Assembly: GCA_903940225.1 (NCBI GenBank)
Contig: CAJAKC010000042.1
Coordinates: 1 to 34,587 of the forward strand
DNA from: an uncultured Microbacteriaceae bacterium
GTDB taxonomy: Bacteria > Actinomycetota > Actinomycetes > Actinomycetales > Microbacteriaceae
Length of the DNA stretch: 34,587 nt
Reading direction: 5' to 3'
This document shows, piece after piece, positions 1-7,934 of the stretch. The notes beneath the pieces are model-generated. The model was not told where the DNA came from and searched no databases. It worked only from the letters and a program-made list of their open reading frames with translations. The position numbers were made by a program, and so were the translations under genes. The number at the start of each line of letters is the position of its first letter. The stretch's first letter is position 1.

Positions 1-499
1 AGTGTTTGCGCGCAACGGCACCGAACGTCTCGTATGTCCCTTGCAGGATTCCCAGTGTACCGAAGTAGATCCACGAGCCCGCTGTCATTTGCCCTTACAT
101 CATCAGTCCTTCGGCCTCGAGCTTGCGGAACTCGGGCCATGTTGCCCAATCGCCCACGAGGTTCGAGTTCGCGATCAGGACGCGGGGAGCCCACTCGTGG
201 GTAGTGAAGATGCCAACGGGCTTGCCGGATTGAACGAGCAGGGTTTCGTTTGGCTCGAGGTCATCAAGCGCCTTGACGATGGCGTCGAACGCGAGCCAGT
301 TGCGCGCTGCTCGACCGGTGCCGCCGTAGACGACCAGATCGTCTGGACGCTCGGCAACCTCGGGGTCGAGGTTGTTCATGAGCATGCGCTTGGCGGCCTC
401 GGTCGACCAGTGCTTGGCGGTAATGGTGCTACCGCGCGCTGCGCGAACGGTTCGGGGTTCGTGTCCGGGAACGGACCCCCCTACGGGAATAACGGTCAT
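1..499 (-). pseudogene. hutU: urocanate hydratase, 5' part, interrupted by an in-frame stop
   Basis: Urocanase converts urocanate to imidazolone propionate, the second step of histidine degradation. The first 134 codons read as a normal urocanase N-terminus ([12 protein letters not shown], the run around [12 protein letters not shown], then EGLMM). The next codon, at 97..95, is TAA where the family has a Tyr (YGQMTAGSW). After it the same frame stays open to the window edge and still reads [19 protein letters not shown] and then [12 protein letters not shown], so this is a point nonsense change and not a frameshift. Two further departures (GTLGI for the usual [13 protein letters not shown] for FAAAxRKH) suggest relaxed selection. 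The start at 499 follows an AGAAGGA ribosome site and lies 12 bases after the hutH stop, so it is the second gene of a hutH-hutU operon. The 3' end is outside the window. A sequencing error at the TAA cannot be excluded from here. Confidence 0.85.
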
Positions 500-511
500 T
501 TTAGTTTCCTT

Positions 512-2044
512 CTATTCGAGGGTGCCGGTTGTGGCTTCGGCGGTGGACAGAACGCGCCCCGATTTGACGAGGTCAACGACGGCCTCGATTTCGGGGGACA
601 GGTAGCGGTCGGGGCCGGGGCCACCGGTCACACCGTTGACGAGGTCGACGACGTGAGTGTTCGCGGGCGAAGGCTGTTGGGAGCGCAGCGCGATTCCACG
701 GGAGGCGGTGAGGATTTCGATCGCGAGAACTCGCGCGAGGCCGTCAATGGCAGTGCGCAGCTTGCGTCCGGCCGCCCACCCCATGGAAACGTGATCTTCT
801 TGCATCGCCGACGATGGAATCGAGTCGACCGATGCGGGGACGGCTAGCCGCTTGAGCTCGCTGACGATTCCTGCTGCCGTGTACTGCGCAATCATGAGCC
901 CGCTGTCGACGCCCGCGCGGTCGGCCAGGAACGGCGGAAGTCCGAAGTTGCGGGACTTGTCGAGGAAACGGTCGACGCGTCGTTCGCTCATGCTCGCTAC
1001 GTCGGCGACGGCGATGGCGAGGAAGTCGAGCACGTACGCGACGGGCGCTCCGTGGAAGTTGCCGTTTGATTCGACGCGGAAATCGAGTGTGACGACCGGA
1101 TTGTCGATGGCCGAGTTCAGTTCGTTCGTCGCAACGCGGTGAGCGTGGTCGACGGTGTCGCGTGCAGCTCCGTGAACTTGTGGCGAACACCGCAGTGAAT
1201 ACGCGTCCTGCGTGCGGGCGCTCTCGGAATCGCGTTCGCCGTGGACGAGGTCACTTCCCGCGATGAGTGCGCGGATGTTGGACGCCGACGCGCGTTGCCC
1301 GGGGTGCGGCCTCAGTTCCTGGAGGTCATCGGCGAAGACTGCCGCGTTCGCCCTCAAACCCTCGAGCGAAAGGGACACCGCGATATCGGCGACACTGAGG
1401 AGATTGCGAAGATCGTGAATCGCGAGAACGAGCATGCCCGTCATCCCGTCCGTGCCGTTGATCAGCGCGAGCCCCTCTTTCTCTCGCAATTCGACGGGCG
1501 TGATGTTTGCTGCGGCGAACGCGACGTCCGCGGTCATCACGTCGTTGTTGCGGTCACGAACGTCACCTTCTCCCATGAGGGCGAGAGCACAGTGAGACAG
1601 AGGAGCAAGGTCGCCGGAACACCCGAGCGACCCGTATTCGCGAACCATCGGTGTGATCCCGGCATTCAGCATGGCGGCATAGGTCTCGACGACAACAGGA
1701 CGCACTCCGGTTCTTCCTGTCATCAGGGTCGAAAGGCGCTGAACCATGAGGCCACGAATCACTTCCCGCTCGACCTCGGGGCCGCTGCTTGCTGCGTGCG
1801 AGCGAACGAGTGATTTTTGAAGCTCAACGCGGAGGTCGTCCGGAATGAACTGAGTCGCGAGCGCTCCGAACCCCGTGGAAATCCCGTAGTGCGGTTCGGG
1901 ATCGGTGACGAGCGCGTCAATGGCGACTCGTGTCTGCGCGACGGCGTCCACCGCGCGGGGGTCGAGTTCGACGGTTTCCCCGAATCGGGCGACAGCGACT
2001 AGTTCGTGGTGGGTGAGCGGGCCGGCTCCGATTGTGACGGTCAT
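512..2044 (-). CDS. hutH: histidine ammonia-lyase
   Basis: Removes ammonia from L-histidine to give urocanate, the entry step of histidine catabolism, in the cytoplasm. The 510-residue product has the expected family length. Seen: Tyr53 in HYGISTGFG, the MIO cofactor tripeptide as Cys142-Ser143-Gly144 within GSLGCSGDLAPL, then NGTDGM, the QDAYSLRCSPQ stretch and GNFHGAP. Cys in place of Ala in the tripeptide is allowed in the family signature. An in-frame start 9 codons upstream (2071) exists, but the start at 2044 gives the usual MTVTIG-like N-terminus. No strong ribosome site is seen. The neighbouring hutU is broken, so this enzyme may now deliver urocanate without further breakdown, unless a second urocanase exists. 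The divergent IclR gene and the palindrome at 2097-2114 are the likely control. Confidence 0.95.
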   Translation of the reverse strand: MTVTIGAGPLTHHELVAVARFGETVELDPRAVDAVAQTRVAIDALVTDPEPHYGISTGFGALATQFIPDDLRVELQKSLVRSHAASSGPEVEREVIRGLMVQRLSTLMTGRTGVRPVVVETYAAMLNAGITPMVREYGSLGCSGDLAPLSHCALALMGEGDVRDRNNDVMTADVAFAAANITPVELREKEGLALINGTDGMTGMLVLAIHDLRNLLSVADIAVSLSLEGLRANAAVFADDLQELRPHPGQRASASNIRALIAGSDLVHGERDSESARTQDAYSLRCSPQVHGAARDTVDHAHRVATNELNSAIDNPVVTLDFRVESNGNFHGAPVAYVLDFLAIAVADVASMSERRVDRFLDKSRNFGLPPFLADRAGVDSGLMIAQYTAAGIVSELKRLAVPASVDSIPSSAMQEDHVSMGWAAGRKLRTAIDGLARVLAIEILTASRGIALRSQQPSPANTHVVDLVNGVTGGPGPDRYLSPEIEAVVDLVKSGRVLSTAEATTGTLE

Positions 2045-2087
2045 GATTCGATTACACCGCGTGGTCGCCACTCGCGGTTGGCGTATC

Positions 2088-2096
2088 AGGATAATA
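2088..2096 (-). promoter_or_regulatory. candidate -10 region of hutH
   Basis: On the minus strand two overlapping TANNNT hexamers, TATTAT (2096..2091) and TATCCT (2093..2088), lie about 45 bases upstream of the hutH start, giving a short untranslated leader. They overlap the -10 of the divergent IclR gene and abut the palindrome at 2097-2114, so a protein bound there would sit on the hutH promoter. No clear -35 is visible. Confidence 0.45.
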
Positions 2097-2097
2097 T
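2092..2097 (+). promoter_or_regulatory. -10 box of the IclR gene (leaderless)
   Basis: TAATAT fits TANNNT and ends 7 bases before the ATG at 2105, so transcription is expected to begin at or next to that codon. This is the argument for starting the regulator at 2105 and not at 2096. No convincing -35 is seen. Confidence 0.5.
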
Positions 2098-2114
2098 GTC
2101 TGGTATGTCAGACA
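2097..2114 (+). promoter_or_regulatory. palindromic operator between hutH and iclR (HutR-like)
   Basis: Perfect 6-bp inverted repeat TGTCTG-N6-CAGACA. The minus-strand core TCTGACATACCAGA (2112..2099) differs at one position from the HutR-site consensus TCTGwwATwCCAGA that I recall for Corynebacterium resistens (from memory, to be confirmed). It overlaps the IclR gene's -10 and start codon and abuts the hutH -10, a position suited to control of both genes. Confidence 0.65.
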
Positions 2115-2851
2115 CGGTGCAGGTTCCGGCAGCAGATCAGACTCTCGCCATCCTCGGCTACCTCGCCCGCCAACGTGCATCGGTCCCCGCTGCGACCATC
2201 GCGACGGCGCTCGGCATCCCGCGTTCATCCACGTATCACCTACTCGCAACCCTCGCTGAACACGGTTTTGTCGTCAACGGCGACCGTCGATGGGCGCTCG
2301 GGGTCGCGTCACATGACCTGGGAACCGGCTACCTTCGGCAGCAGCCGTTGACGTTGGTCGGCCGGCCGCTGGTTTCCAAGCTGGTCGACACGGTCGGAGA
2401 GAGCGCGCACCTTGCTGTGATGCATGGTCGTGACGTTGTCTATGTAATCGAGGAGCGCGCCGCGGGTCGACCCTCCCTCGTCACGGACGTCGGGGTGCGG
2501 TTGCCCGCCCACCTCACTGCGAGCGGGCGTTCGATGTTGGCCGAAATGTCCCGCGAACAACTGCTCGCTCTGTACCCGGACGATGCATCGTTTGCGCAAC
2601 GCGGCGACACGGTCATGACTCGTCGTCACTTGCGCGACGTTCTTCGCGAAACGCGCGGCCGCGGGTTTGCAACCGAGAACGGAGATATCACCCCCGGTTT
2701 GGGTTCGGTGGCCGTCGCCATCATCGATCGCGTCGGGTGGCCGATAGCGGCATTGGCTCTGACGTTTGACGATACCCGTGCCGTCACCGATGAACTCGTC
2801 GCCACAATCCGAGCCACCGCCGCAGACATTTCCAAACGCCTGCGCGTTTGA
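2105..2851 (+). CDS. IclR-family transcriptional regulator, probable hut regulator
   Basis: A 248-residue protein with the standard IclR layout. The N-terminal winged helix-turn-helix (about residues 8-60) holds ATIATALGIPRSSTYHLLATL, and the C-terminal effector-binding domain contains ERAAGRPSLV, HLTASGRSMLA, RGFATENGDITPGLGSVAVAI. The start at 2105 is preferred because a TAATAT -10 ends 7 bases upstream (leaderless). An ATG at 2096 would add three residues. It is divergent from hutH with a palindrome over both promoters, which points to control of the hut genes and of itself. IclR-type HutR regulators are known for hut genes in corynebacteria, so the role here is inference from position and motif. 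The effector (histidine or urocanate) is not visible. Confidence 0.9.
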   Translation: MSDTVQVPAADQTLAILGYLARQRASVPAATIATALGIPRSSTYHLLATLAEHGFVVNGDRRWALGVASHDLGTGYLRQQPLTLVGRPLVSKLVDTVGESAHLAVMHGRDVVYVIEERAAGRPSLVTDVGVRLPAHLTASGRSMLAEMSREQLLALYPDDASFAQRGDTVMTRRHLRDVLRETRGRGFATENGDITPGLGSVAVAIIDRVGWPIAALALTFDDTRAVTDELVATIRATAADISKRLRV

Positions 2852-2880
2852 GGCAGTCCGAGCGGTGTCAGAATAGAGAC

Positions 2881-3516
2881 ATGGATTCACTGTCGCGGCA
2901 CGAGGATTACGGCTCGGACCCGCTGCGCGAATCGGACATGGTGGCCGACCCGCTGGCACAGTTTCGCGATTGGCTGAAGGACGCGGAAGATTTTCCCATC
3001 TACGAACCCAACGCTTTCGTGCTGGGAACAATCACCGACAAAGGCACGCCGACGGCCCGAACAGTTTTGCTCAAGGGGCTTGACGACGGCTTCCTCTTCT
3101 CCACGAACTACCTGTCGCGAAAGGGTAACGCTCTCGACGCAGACGATCACGTGACCGCCGTATTTGGCTGGTACGCGATGCACCGCCAAGTCATCATCGA
3201 AGGGACCGCTGCGAAAGTCAGTCCCGATGAATCGAGCGAGTATTTTGCGTCACGTCCCCGCGGTTCTCAGGTGGCGGCGTGGGCCAGTGAACAGTCTCGA
3301 CCGATTGAATCACGCGATGCTCTTGAGCAACAGTTCGCCGATGCCGACGACCGGTTCGCCGGAGACGGGGACGTGCCACGCCCACCTCACTGGGGCGGCT
3401 ATCGCATTGTCCCAACCCGACTTGAATTCTGGAAAGGCCGTTCGAATCGGATGCACGATCGAATCGTCTATCTGCGCACGTCCGACGGTTGGTCCGTCGA
3501 ACGACTTCAGCCCTAA
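2881..3516 (+). CDS. pdxH: pyridoxamine/pyridoxine 5'-phosphate oxidase
   Basis: FMN-dependent oxidase making pyridoxal 5'-phosphate from the pyridoxine or pyridoxamine phosphates. The 211-residue protein carries the family signatures: ARTVLLKG and FSTNYLSRKGNAL (FMN phosphate binding), WYAMHRQVIIEG, the SRPRGSQVAAWASEQS segment, and C-terminal LEFWKGRSNRMHDRIVY for substrate and FMN. The ATG at 2881 has no ribosome site. The bases before it (CAGAAT at 2869-2874, TTGAGG at 2848-2853) could be a weak promoter giving a leaderless mRNA. It lies 29 bases after the IclR gene and 20 bases before the monooxygenase gene, so it may be co-transcribed with either. An earlier in-frame start at 2848 overlaps the IclR gene and is less likely. 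Confidence 0.95.
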   Translation: MDSLSRHEDYGSDPLRESDMVADPLAQFRDWLKDAEDFPIYEPNAFVLGTITDKGTPTARTVLLKGLDDGFLFSTNYLSRKGNALDADDHVTAVFGWYAMHRQVIIEGTAAKVSPDESSEYFASRPRGSQVAAWASEQSRPIESRDALEQQFADADDRFAGDGDVPRPPHWGGYRIVPTRLEFWKGRSNRMHDRIVYLRTSDGWSVERLQP

Positions 3517-3536
3517 CCCGCACTGCAAAGGAACAC

Positions 3537-4577
3537 ATGACCGACCCCGCGAAACTACTGTTCGGACTCGACACGTTTGGGGACATGAGCGACAGGCTCG
3601 ACGGAACTCCCGAAACCGTCGGTCAGGTGATTCGCAACGTGGTCGAACAGGCCGTGCTGGCCGATGAACTCGGGCTGCACGCCTTCAACGTGGGCGAACA
3701 CCACCGCGACGATTTCGCCGTCTCGGCGCCGGACACGGTGCTTGCCGGTATCGCCACCCGAACGTCTCGGATTGTTTTGGGAACCGGCGTCACCGTCCTC
3801 TCGAGCGAGGACCCGGTGAGGGTGTATCAACGATTCGCGACGATCGACGCACTGTCCAACGGCCGTGCCGAAATTACCGCCGGGCGCGGCAGCTTCACCG
3901 AATCGTTCCCGCTGTTCGGCTTCGAGTTGTCCGACTACCACGTGCTCTTCGAAGAGAAGCTCGAGCTTCTCCTCTCGTTGCTCGAGGAGGGCCCCGTGAC
4001 CTGGTCGGGTAAGACGCGATCGGCACTGAACAACCAACAGGTGTATCCCAAGACCGATGGGCACTCGATCGGGCTGCGCGTCGGAGTTGGCGGTAGTCCT
4101 GAATCTGTTGTGCGCGCCGCGCGACTCGGAATACCCATGGCCCTTGCCATCATCGGAGGAGACCCCGCCCGCTTCGCTCCCTTTTCCAAGTTGTATCGGG
4201 ATCAACTGCAGGCGTTTGGTCGCCCGGAGTTGCCCGTCTCGATTCATTCGCCGGGGCACATCGCCGAGACCGACGAGCAAGCGATGGAAGAACTGTGGCC
4301 ACAGTACCTCGCGGGGTTCGGCCGCATTGGCCGAGAACGCGGCTGGAGCCCGATGACAAAGGATCACTTCCTCAACGAGGCGCAGCACGGTTCGGTCTAC
4401 GCGGGAAGTCCCGAAACCGTGGCCAACAAGATTGTTCACGCGGTGACGTCTGTCGGGGCGTCGCGCTTTGATCTCAAGTTTGCCAATGGGCCGATGCCGC
4501 ATGAACAGTTGATGTCGTCGATCGAACTCTATGCAACCCGAGTCGTGCCTCTCGTCCGCGATAAACTCGCGGGATGA
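3537..4577 (+). CDS. LLM-class (luciferase-like) flavin-dependent oxidoreductase
   Basis: A 346-residue single-domain TIM-barrel monooxygenase of the bacterial luciferase superfamily. Typical signatures are LADELGLHAFNVGEHHRDD near residue 45, then TSRIVLGTGVTVLSSEDPVR, the substrate-pocket segment RAEITAGRGSFTES, and VGVGGSPESVVRAARLG with later YAGSPETVANKI. Such enzymes use FMNH2 or reduced F420, and the substrate cannot be told from sequence. The start at 3537 has an AAAGGA ribosome site. The stop overlaps the purU start (ATGA), so the two are translationally coupled, although no functional link between this enzyme and the folate enzyme is evident. Confidence 0.85.
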   Translation: MTDPAKLLFGLDTFGDMSDRLDGTPETVGQVIRNVVEQAVLADELGLHAFNVGEHHRDDFAVSAPDTVLAGIATRTSRIVLGTGVTVLSSEDPVRVYQRFATIDALSNGRAEITAGRGSFTESFPLFGFELSDYHVLFEEKLELLLSLLEEGPVTWSGKTRSALNNQQVYPKTDGHSIGLRVGVGGSPESVVRAARLGIPMALAIIGGDPARFAPFSKLYRDQLQAFGRPELPVSIHSPGHIAETDEQAMEELWPQYLAGFGRIGRERGWSPMTKDHFLNEAQHGSVYAGSPETVANKIVHAVTSVGASRFDLKFANGPMPHEQLMSSIELYATRVVPLVRDKLAG

Positions 4578-5425
4578 CCGACAACCTGATCGTCACCCTG
4601 CGGTGCAAGGATCAACGTGGAATCGTCAAGGCGGTAGCCGATACGGTTTTCGATCTGTCGGGAAACATCGTCGATTCGGCCCAGTTCTGGGATCAGCCGA
4701 GCAACTCATTTTCCCTCCGCATGGAAATCCACGTTCCCGCTAACACCGAACGGGCTCTGGGCGATGCGCTGGATGCCAACCTCGGCCACTTCAATCCGAT
4801 AATCACAGTCCGGTCAACGGCGGTGAAACGTCGGGCTCTCGTTATGGTCTCGACGGCTGACCACTGTCTGCGTGAACTTCTGTATCAGTGGGAGGCGGGG
4901 GAACTGGGAGCCGAGATCGTCGGTGTGGCCAGTAATCACTCCGCACTGAAACCTCTCGCCGACCACGTGAATCTGCCGTTCTGGGAAATCCCCGTGACGG
5001 ACGGCACAAAGGCCGCTGCCGAAAAGGAACTGGAACGAATTCTCGCCGAGACCGGCGCCGACTTCATCATCCTCGCTCGCTACATGCAGGTACTGAGCGA
5101 CGAGTTCTGTGCCCGCAACCAGGGTCGAATCATCAACATCCATCACTCTTTTCTGCCCGGGTTCAAGGGAGCTAAGCCTTACCACCAGGCCTACGACCGA
5201 GGCGTCAAGCTCATCGGCGCCACCGCCCACTACGTGACAGCAGACCTCGACGAGGGACCAATCATCGAACAGGATGTCGTTCGCGTTGGCCACCACCACA
5301 GCGCGGAACAGTTGGTGTCGATTGGGCGTGATGTCGAGCGCCGAGTTCTCGCACGAGCCGTGCGACTGCACGCGGAAGACCGTGTTTTTCCCAACGGCTC
5401 GCGAACCGTGGTGTTTGACTACTAG
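4574..5425 (+). CDS. purU: formyltetrahydrofolate deformylase
   Basis: Hydrolyses 10-formyl-tetrahydrofolate to formate and tetrahydrofolate, balancing the one-carbon pool and feeding formate to purine synthesis. The 283-residue protein has an N-terminal ACT domain (residues 4-80, KDQRGIVKAVADTVF) and a C-terminal formyltransferase fold (about 85-280) with FIILARYMQVLS. The catalytic Asn-His-Asp set is visible as INIHHSFLPGFKGAKPY and DLDEGPIIEQD. It overlaps the upstream oxidoreductase by 4 bases and converges with the phosphatase gene, whose stop is 3 bases away. No terminator hairpin fits in that gap. Confidence 0.96.
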   Translation: MTDNLIVTLRCKDQRGIVKAVADTVFDLSGNIVDSAQFWDQPSNSFSLRMEIHVPANTERALGDALDANLGHFNPIITVRSTAVKRRALVMVSTADHCLRELLYQWEAGELGAEIVGVASNHSALKPLADHVNLPFWEIPVTDGTKAAAEKELERILAETGADFIILARYMQVLSDEFCARNQGRIINIHHSFLPGFKGAKPYHQAYDRGVKLIGATAHYVTADLDEGPIIEQDVVRVGHHHSAEQLVSIGRDVERRVLARAVRLHAEDRVFPNGSRTVVFDY

Positions 5426-5428
5426 CGA

Positions 5429-6469
5429 TCAGTGGCGCAGCGGTCCGCCGAGCAGCCCGAGGTACTGCAACTGTTCGGCGATTTCCGCACCGTTGTGACC
5501 GTAAATCCACTGCACCCCCGGTGTGGGTCGTGGGTGCTTGTGAGGAGCCCCGGCGAGCACTGCCTCGGGAGTCGACAGGCGACGAATGGCGATGGCGAGC
5601 ACGTGTTGGGGGAAATCGCGCGCGAAGTTGCCATAGATCGTCTCGTCGTGTTGCCCGTCATCTCCGACGAGCAACCACTTGACTGCGGGGAAATCTCGGG
5701 CGAGCCGTTCGAGACTCTTCACCTTGTGTTCCTTCCCGCTGCGAAATGCGCGGTCCGGAGTGGCACCCCAGTCGGTGAGCAGCAACGGCCCCTTAGGGTA
5801 CATGTGCCTCGAGAGAAATCGCTCGAGCGTGGGGGCGACGTTCCACGGACCGGTTGACAAATAGACCGTCGGAACATACTTGTAGTTGGCGGCAATCTTG
5901 TTGAACAGCACTGGCATGCCGGGTACTGGCCTTCGGGCATTTTCGTCGAGGACAAAGGTGTTCCACGCTGCGAGAAAAATTCTGGGGAGATAGGTGACCA
6001 TCACGGTGTCGTCAATGTCGCTGACGATTCCCACGGTTGCTTTCGGATCGACCACGAGGACCTCGGTGAGCGCCCATTCGCTGTCTTCCGAGGCGAGCAT
6101 TTCGATATCGTGCCAACCGGGCGCGAGAGCGATGCCCAGTACCACATCGATTACTCCGCCGCGGTCACTCGTTACGGTGAACGAACGCTTTCCGAGTGTG
6201 ACTTTTACGCTGTGATTGACCACGGGGACACTCGTGAACGCTCGCCATCCACGAACAACTTTGCGAACCTTGCGCGTTGACGGGTCGGGATGGACAAAGA
6301 GGAGCCGCGCCAGAATGCGCACGCTCGAGGTGGAGCCAATTCCGCGAAAGCCGACAACGGTCGGCACCTTTCCCGCAGTTACCGATAACCGCGCACGGCG
6401 CGCTATGACCCAATCTTCGACGCGCGCGAACACATTGAGACGCGTGGTTGGCATCGGAGTTTTGGGCAC
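5429..6469 (-). CDS. App1-like phosphatidate phosphatase domain protein (DUF2183)
   Basis: A 346-residue protein with an N-terminal beta-rich region (about 1-145) and a C-terminal App1 catalytic domain of the HAD superfamily. The HAD motifs are visible in order: nucleophile SDIDDTVM (near residue 152), STGPWN (motif II), a Lys-containing EHKVKSLE segment, and VGDDGQHDETIY (motif IV). Yeast App1 dephosphorylates phosphatidate; the substrate of bacterial homologues is unsettled, so lipid phosphatase is an inference. No signal peptide is apparent. The GTG at 6469 is chosen because the minus-strand hexamer TAAGTT (6482..6477) ends 7 bases upstream, giving a leaderless mRNA; an ATG at 6454 is the alternative. 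It converges with purU. Confidence 0.82.
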   Translation of the reverse strand: MPKTPMPTTRLNVFARVEDWVIARRARLSVTAGKVPTVVGFRGIGSTSSVRILARLLFVHPDPSTRKVRKVVRGWRAFTSVPVVNHSVKVTLGKRSFTVTSDRGGVIDVVLGIALAPGWHDIEMLASEDSEWALTEVLVVDPKATVGIVSDIDDTVMVTYLPRIFLAAWNTFVLDENARRPVPGMPVLFNKIAANYKYVPTVYLSTGPWNVAPTLERFLSRHMYPKGPLLLTDWGATPDRAFRSGKEHKVKSLERLARDFPAVKWLLVGDDGQHDETIYGNFARDFPQHVLAIAIRRLSTPEAVLAGAPHKHPRPTPGVQWIYGHNGAEIAEQLQYLGLLGGPLRH

Positions 6470-6476
6470 GCTTTCT

Positions 6477-6482
6477 AACTTA
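6477..6482 (-). promoter_or_regulatory. -10 box of the App1-like gene (leaderless)
   Basis: Minus-strand TAAGTT fits TANNNT and is separated by 7 bases from the GTG at 6469. No good -35 is seen. Confidence 0.5.
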
Positions 6483-6629
6483 GCCTGTGGACGTACCCAA
6501 CGATTATGTGAGAATCTTATAAATTAAAGCGTTTACTATTAGACTTCAGTCATCCGGTATTTTCTTCGCACCGGCACTTCGACACTCCTCAATCATTGTT
6601 ACTCCATCGACCAAAGGACGGTTCGGAAC
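6483..6629. other. AT-rich divergent intergenic region
   Basis: The gap between the App1-like gene and the TetR gene holds the most AT-rich stretch of the window (about 6501-6560). TACTAT at 6534-6539 could be a -10 for the TetR gene with a leader of roughly 85 bases. I see no perfect operator palindrome and no small ORF with a ribosome site. Confidence 0.4.
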
Positions 6630-7268
6630 GTGCCCAACATCACCCCCGCAAGTGAAATGCTCCGTGATTCCGAGCTTCTCCGATCAGCTCCGGTGCAGGC
6701 GCGCAGCAACATCCGTCTATCGGCACTTCTCGATTCGGCCGCGGAACTTATCCAGATCGAGGGGTACGAAGAACTCACAACCGCTGCCGTCGCGAAGCGG
6801 GCCGGAGCCTCGATTGGCACCGTCTACCGATACTTCGAAGACCGAGTGGTCCTGCTGAGGTCTCTGTCTACCCGAAACTTCGAGCGAACCGTCAAGGCTT
6901 TTGGTTCAGCACTAGACGTCGCCCAGCCCGAAACGCCAGCCGAGGCAATCAACGTCCTGTTCGATGCCTACCTCACGCTGTTTCGGGTCGAAACCGGTTT
7001 CCGTTCACTTCGACTCGGTGACGTCCTAGACATCCGTCCCGTCGACGGGATGACCACATCACAACGCTCGTGCGAAATGTTGGCACGCCGACTTGCCGTC
7101 GACATCTCCCTCCCGGTCAACAAAACCAACGTTGACATCTTGGAAATTGGTTTTGTGACAATGGACGCTCTGCTCGCTCGAGCATTCCTCCTCTCAAGCG
7201 AGGGCGACCCGGTGTTTATCGAGGCGGCACGCGCCGCTGTGTCAGCCGCAACCCGCGAATTGCGTTAG
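6630..7268 (+). CDS. TetR-family transcriptional regulator
   Basis: A 212-residue protein with an N-terminal TetR DNA-binding domain (about residues 26-75): LLDSAAELIQIEGYEELTTA, the recognition helix region KRAGASIGTVYRYFEDRVVLL, then an all-helical ligand domain of normal length that gives no clue to its ligand. The start is GTG at 6630, preceded by AAAGGACGG as ribosome site. TetR proteins usually control themselves or a divergent gene, and the divergent App1-like phosphatase is the nearest candidate. That is only positional. It converges with the dedA-like gene, 3 bases between stops. Confidence 0.88.
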   Translation: MPNITPASEMLRDSELLRSAPVQARSNIRLSALLDSAAELIQIEGYEELTTAAVAKRAGASIGTVYRYFEDRVVLLRSLSTRNFERTVKAFGSALDVAQPETPAEAINVLFDAYLTLFRVETGFRSLRLGDVLDIRPVDGMTTSQRSCEMLARRLAVDISLPVNKTNVDILEIGFVTMDALLARAFLLSSEGDPVFIEAARAAVSAATRELR

Positions 7269-7271
7269 ACG

Positions 7272-7913
7272 TTAGTCGTCGTCCCGCGCACCGTGCGCGT
7301 ATTTGTGGAGCGCTTTCTTCACGATCGTCATGATGGCGATGAAGAACAGAATCACCCCGACAACGATGTATCCGGCGAATTTCAATGATTCGCTCAGTGC
7401 GCTGTAACTGAGGGCAACCGTGTGTCCGACGGTGACGTACAGGGTAGACCAGATGATGCATGCCGGGGCGGTCCACGCGATGAATCGCCAATATCGCATT
7501 CCGATGATCCCCGACGTCAGCGGCACAAGAGAGTGAAGCACGGGCAGGAAGCGTGAAACAAAAACTGCCCAACCGCCGCGATGATCAAGAAACTTTTCCG
7601 CGGCGACCCAGTTCTTGTGCCCAAGGAGCTTTCCCAGTTTGGAGTGTTGAATCGCGGGCCCAAACGTTGAGCCAAGGAAATACCCGATTGTCTCGCCCAT
7701 GAGTGCACCGATGACTACCGCCACAATCAGGGCGATGAATTCCGTGTTTGACCCGATACCCGTTGCTGCGACCAATACAACGGTGTCACCGGGAATAACA
7801 AGTCCAATGAGGACACTCGTTTCGAGCAGGATCGCGAGGCCCGCGAACAAGGTGCGGAAGACGGGGTCAATCGACTCGACGCCGCCGAGGAACCAGGTGA
7901 GCACTTCGTTCAT
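7272..7913 (-). CDS. DedA-family (SNARE-associated/VTT domain) membrane protein
   Basis: A 213-residue integral membrane protein with about five hydrophobic segments and the family marks: an early LLETSVLIGLVIPGDTVV segment, GALMGETIGYFLGSTFG, the re-entrant motif FVSRFLPVLHSLVPLTSGIIGM (the conserved F-x-R-x-x-P core), and a hydrophilic Asp-rich C-terminus. DedA proteins act in lipid-carrier or phospholipid flipping and membrane homeostasis; the substrate here is unknown. It lies 21 bases downstream of the aminotransferase gene on the same strand, but a TAACCT hexamer 6 bases before the ATG suggests its own leaderless promoter. Confidence 0.9.
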   Translation of the reverse strand: MNEVLTWFLGGVESIDPVFRTLFAGLAILLETSVLIGLVIPGDTVVLVAATGIGSNTEFIALIVAVVIGALMGETIGYFLGSTFGPAIQHSKLGKLLGHKNWVAAEKFLDHRGGWAVFVSRFLPVLHSLVPLTSGIIGMRYWRFIAWTAPACIIWSTLYVTVGHTVALSYSALSESLKFAGYIVVGVILFFIAIMTIVKKALHKYAHGARDDD

Positions 7914-7919
7914 AACATC

Positions 7920-7925
7920 AGGTTA
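7920..7925 (-). promoter_or_regulatory. -10 box of the dedA-like gene (leaderless)
   Basis: Minus-strand TAACCT fits TANNNT and lies 6 bases upstream of the ATG at 7913, where no ribosome site exists. No clear -35. Confidence 0.45.
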
Positions 7926-7934
7926 CCGAACGAA

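Noticed and set aside
1618-1626. Cys-Ser-Gly instead of Ala-Ser-Gly in the HutH cofactor motif as a sign of inactivation
   Set aside because: The family signature allows Ala, Ser or Cys at this position, and the other active-site segments are intact.
3555-4502. Minus-strand frame of 315 codons opposite the luciferase-like gene
   Set aside because: Antisense to a clear TIM-barrel enzyme, with low-complexity composition and no ribosome site or promoter.
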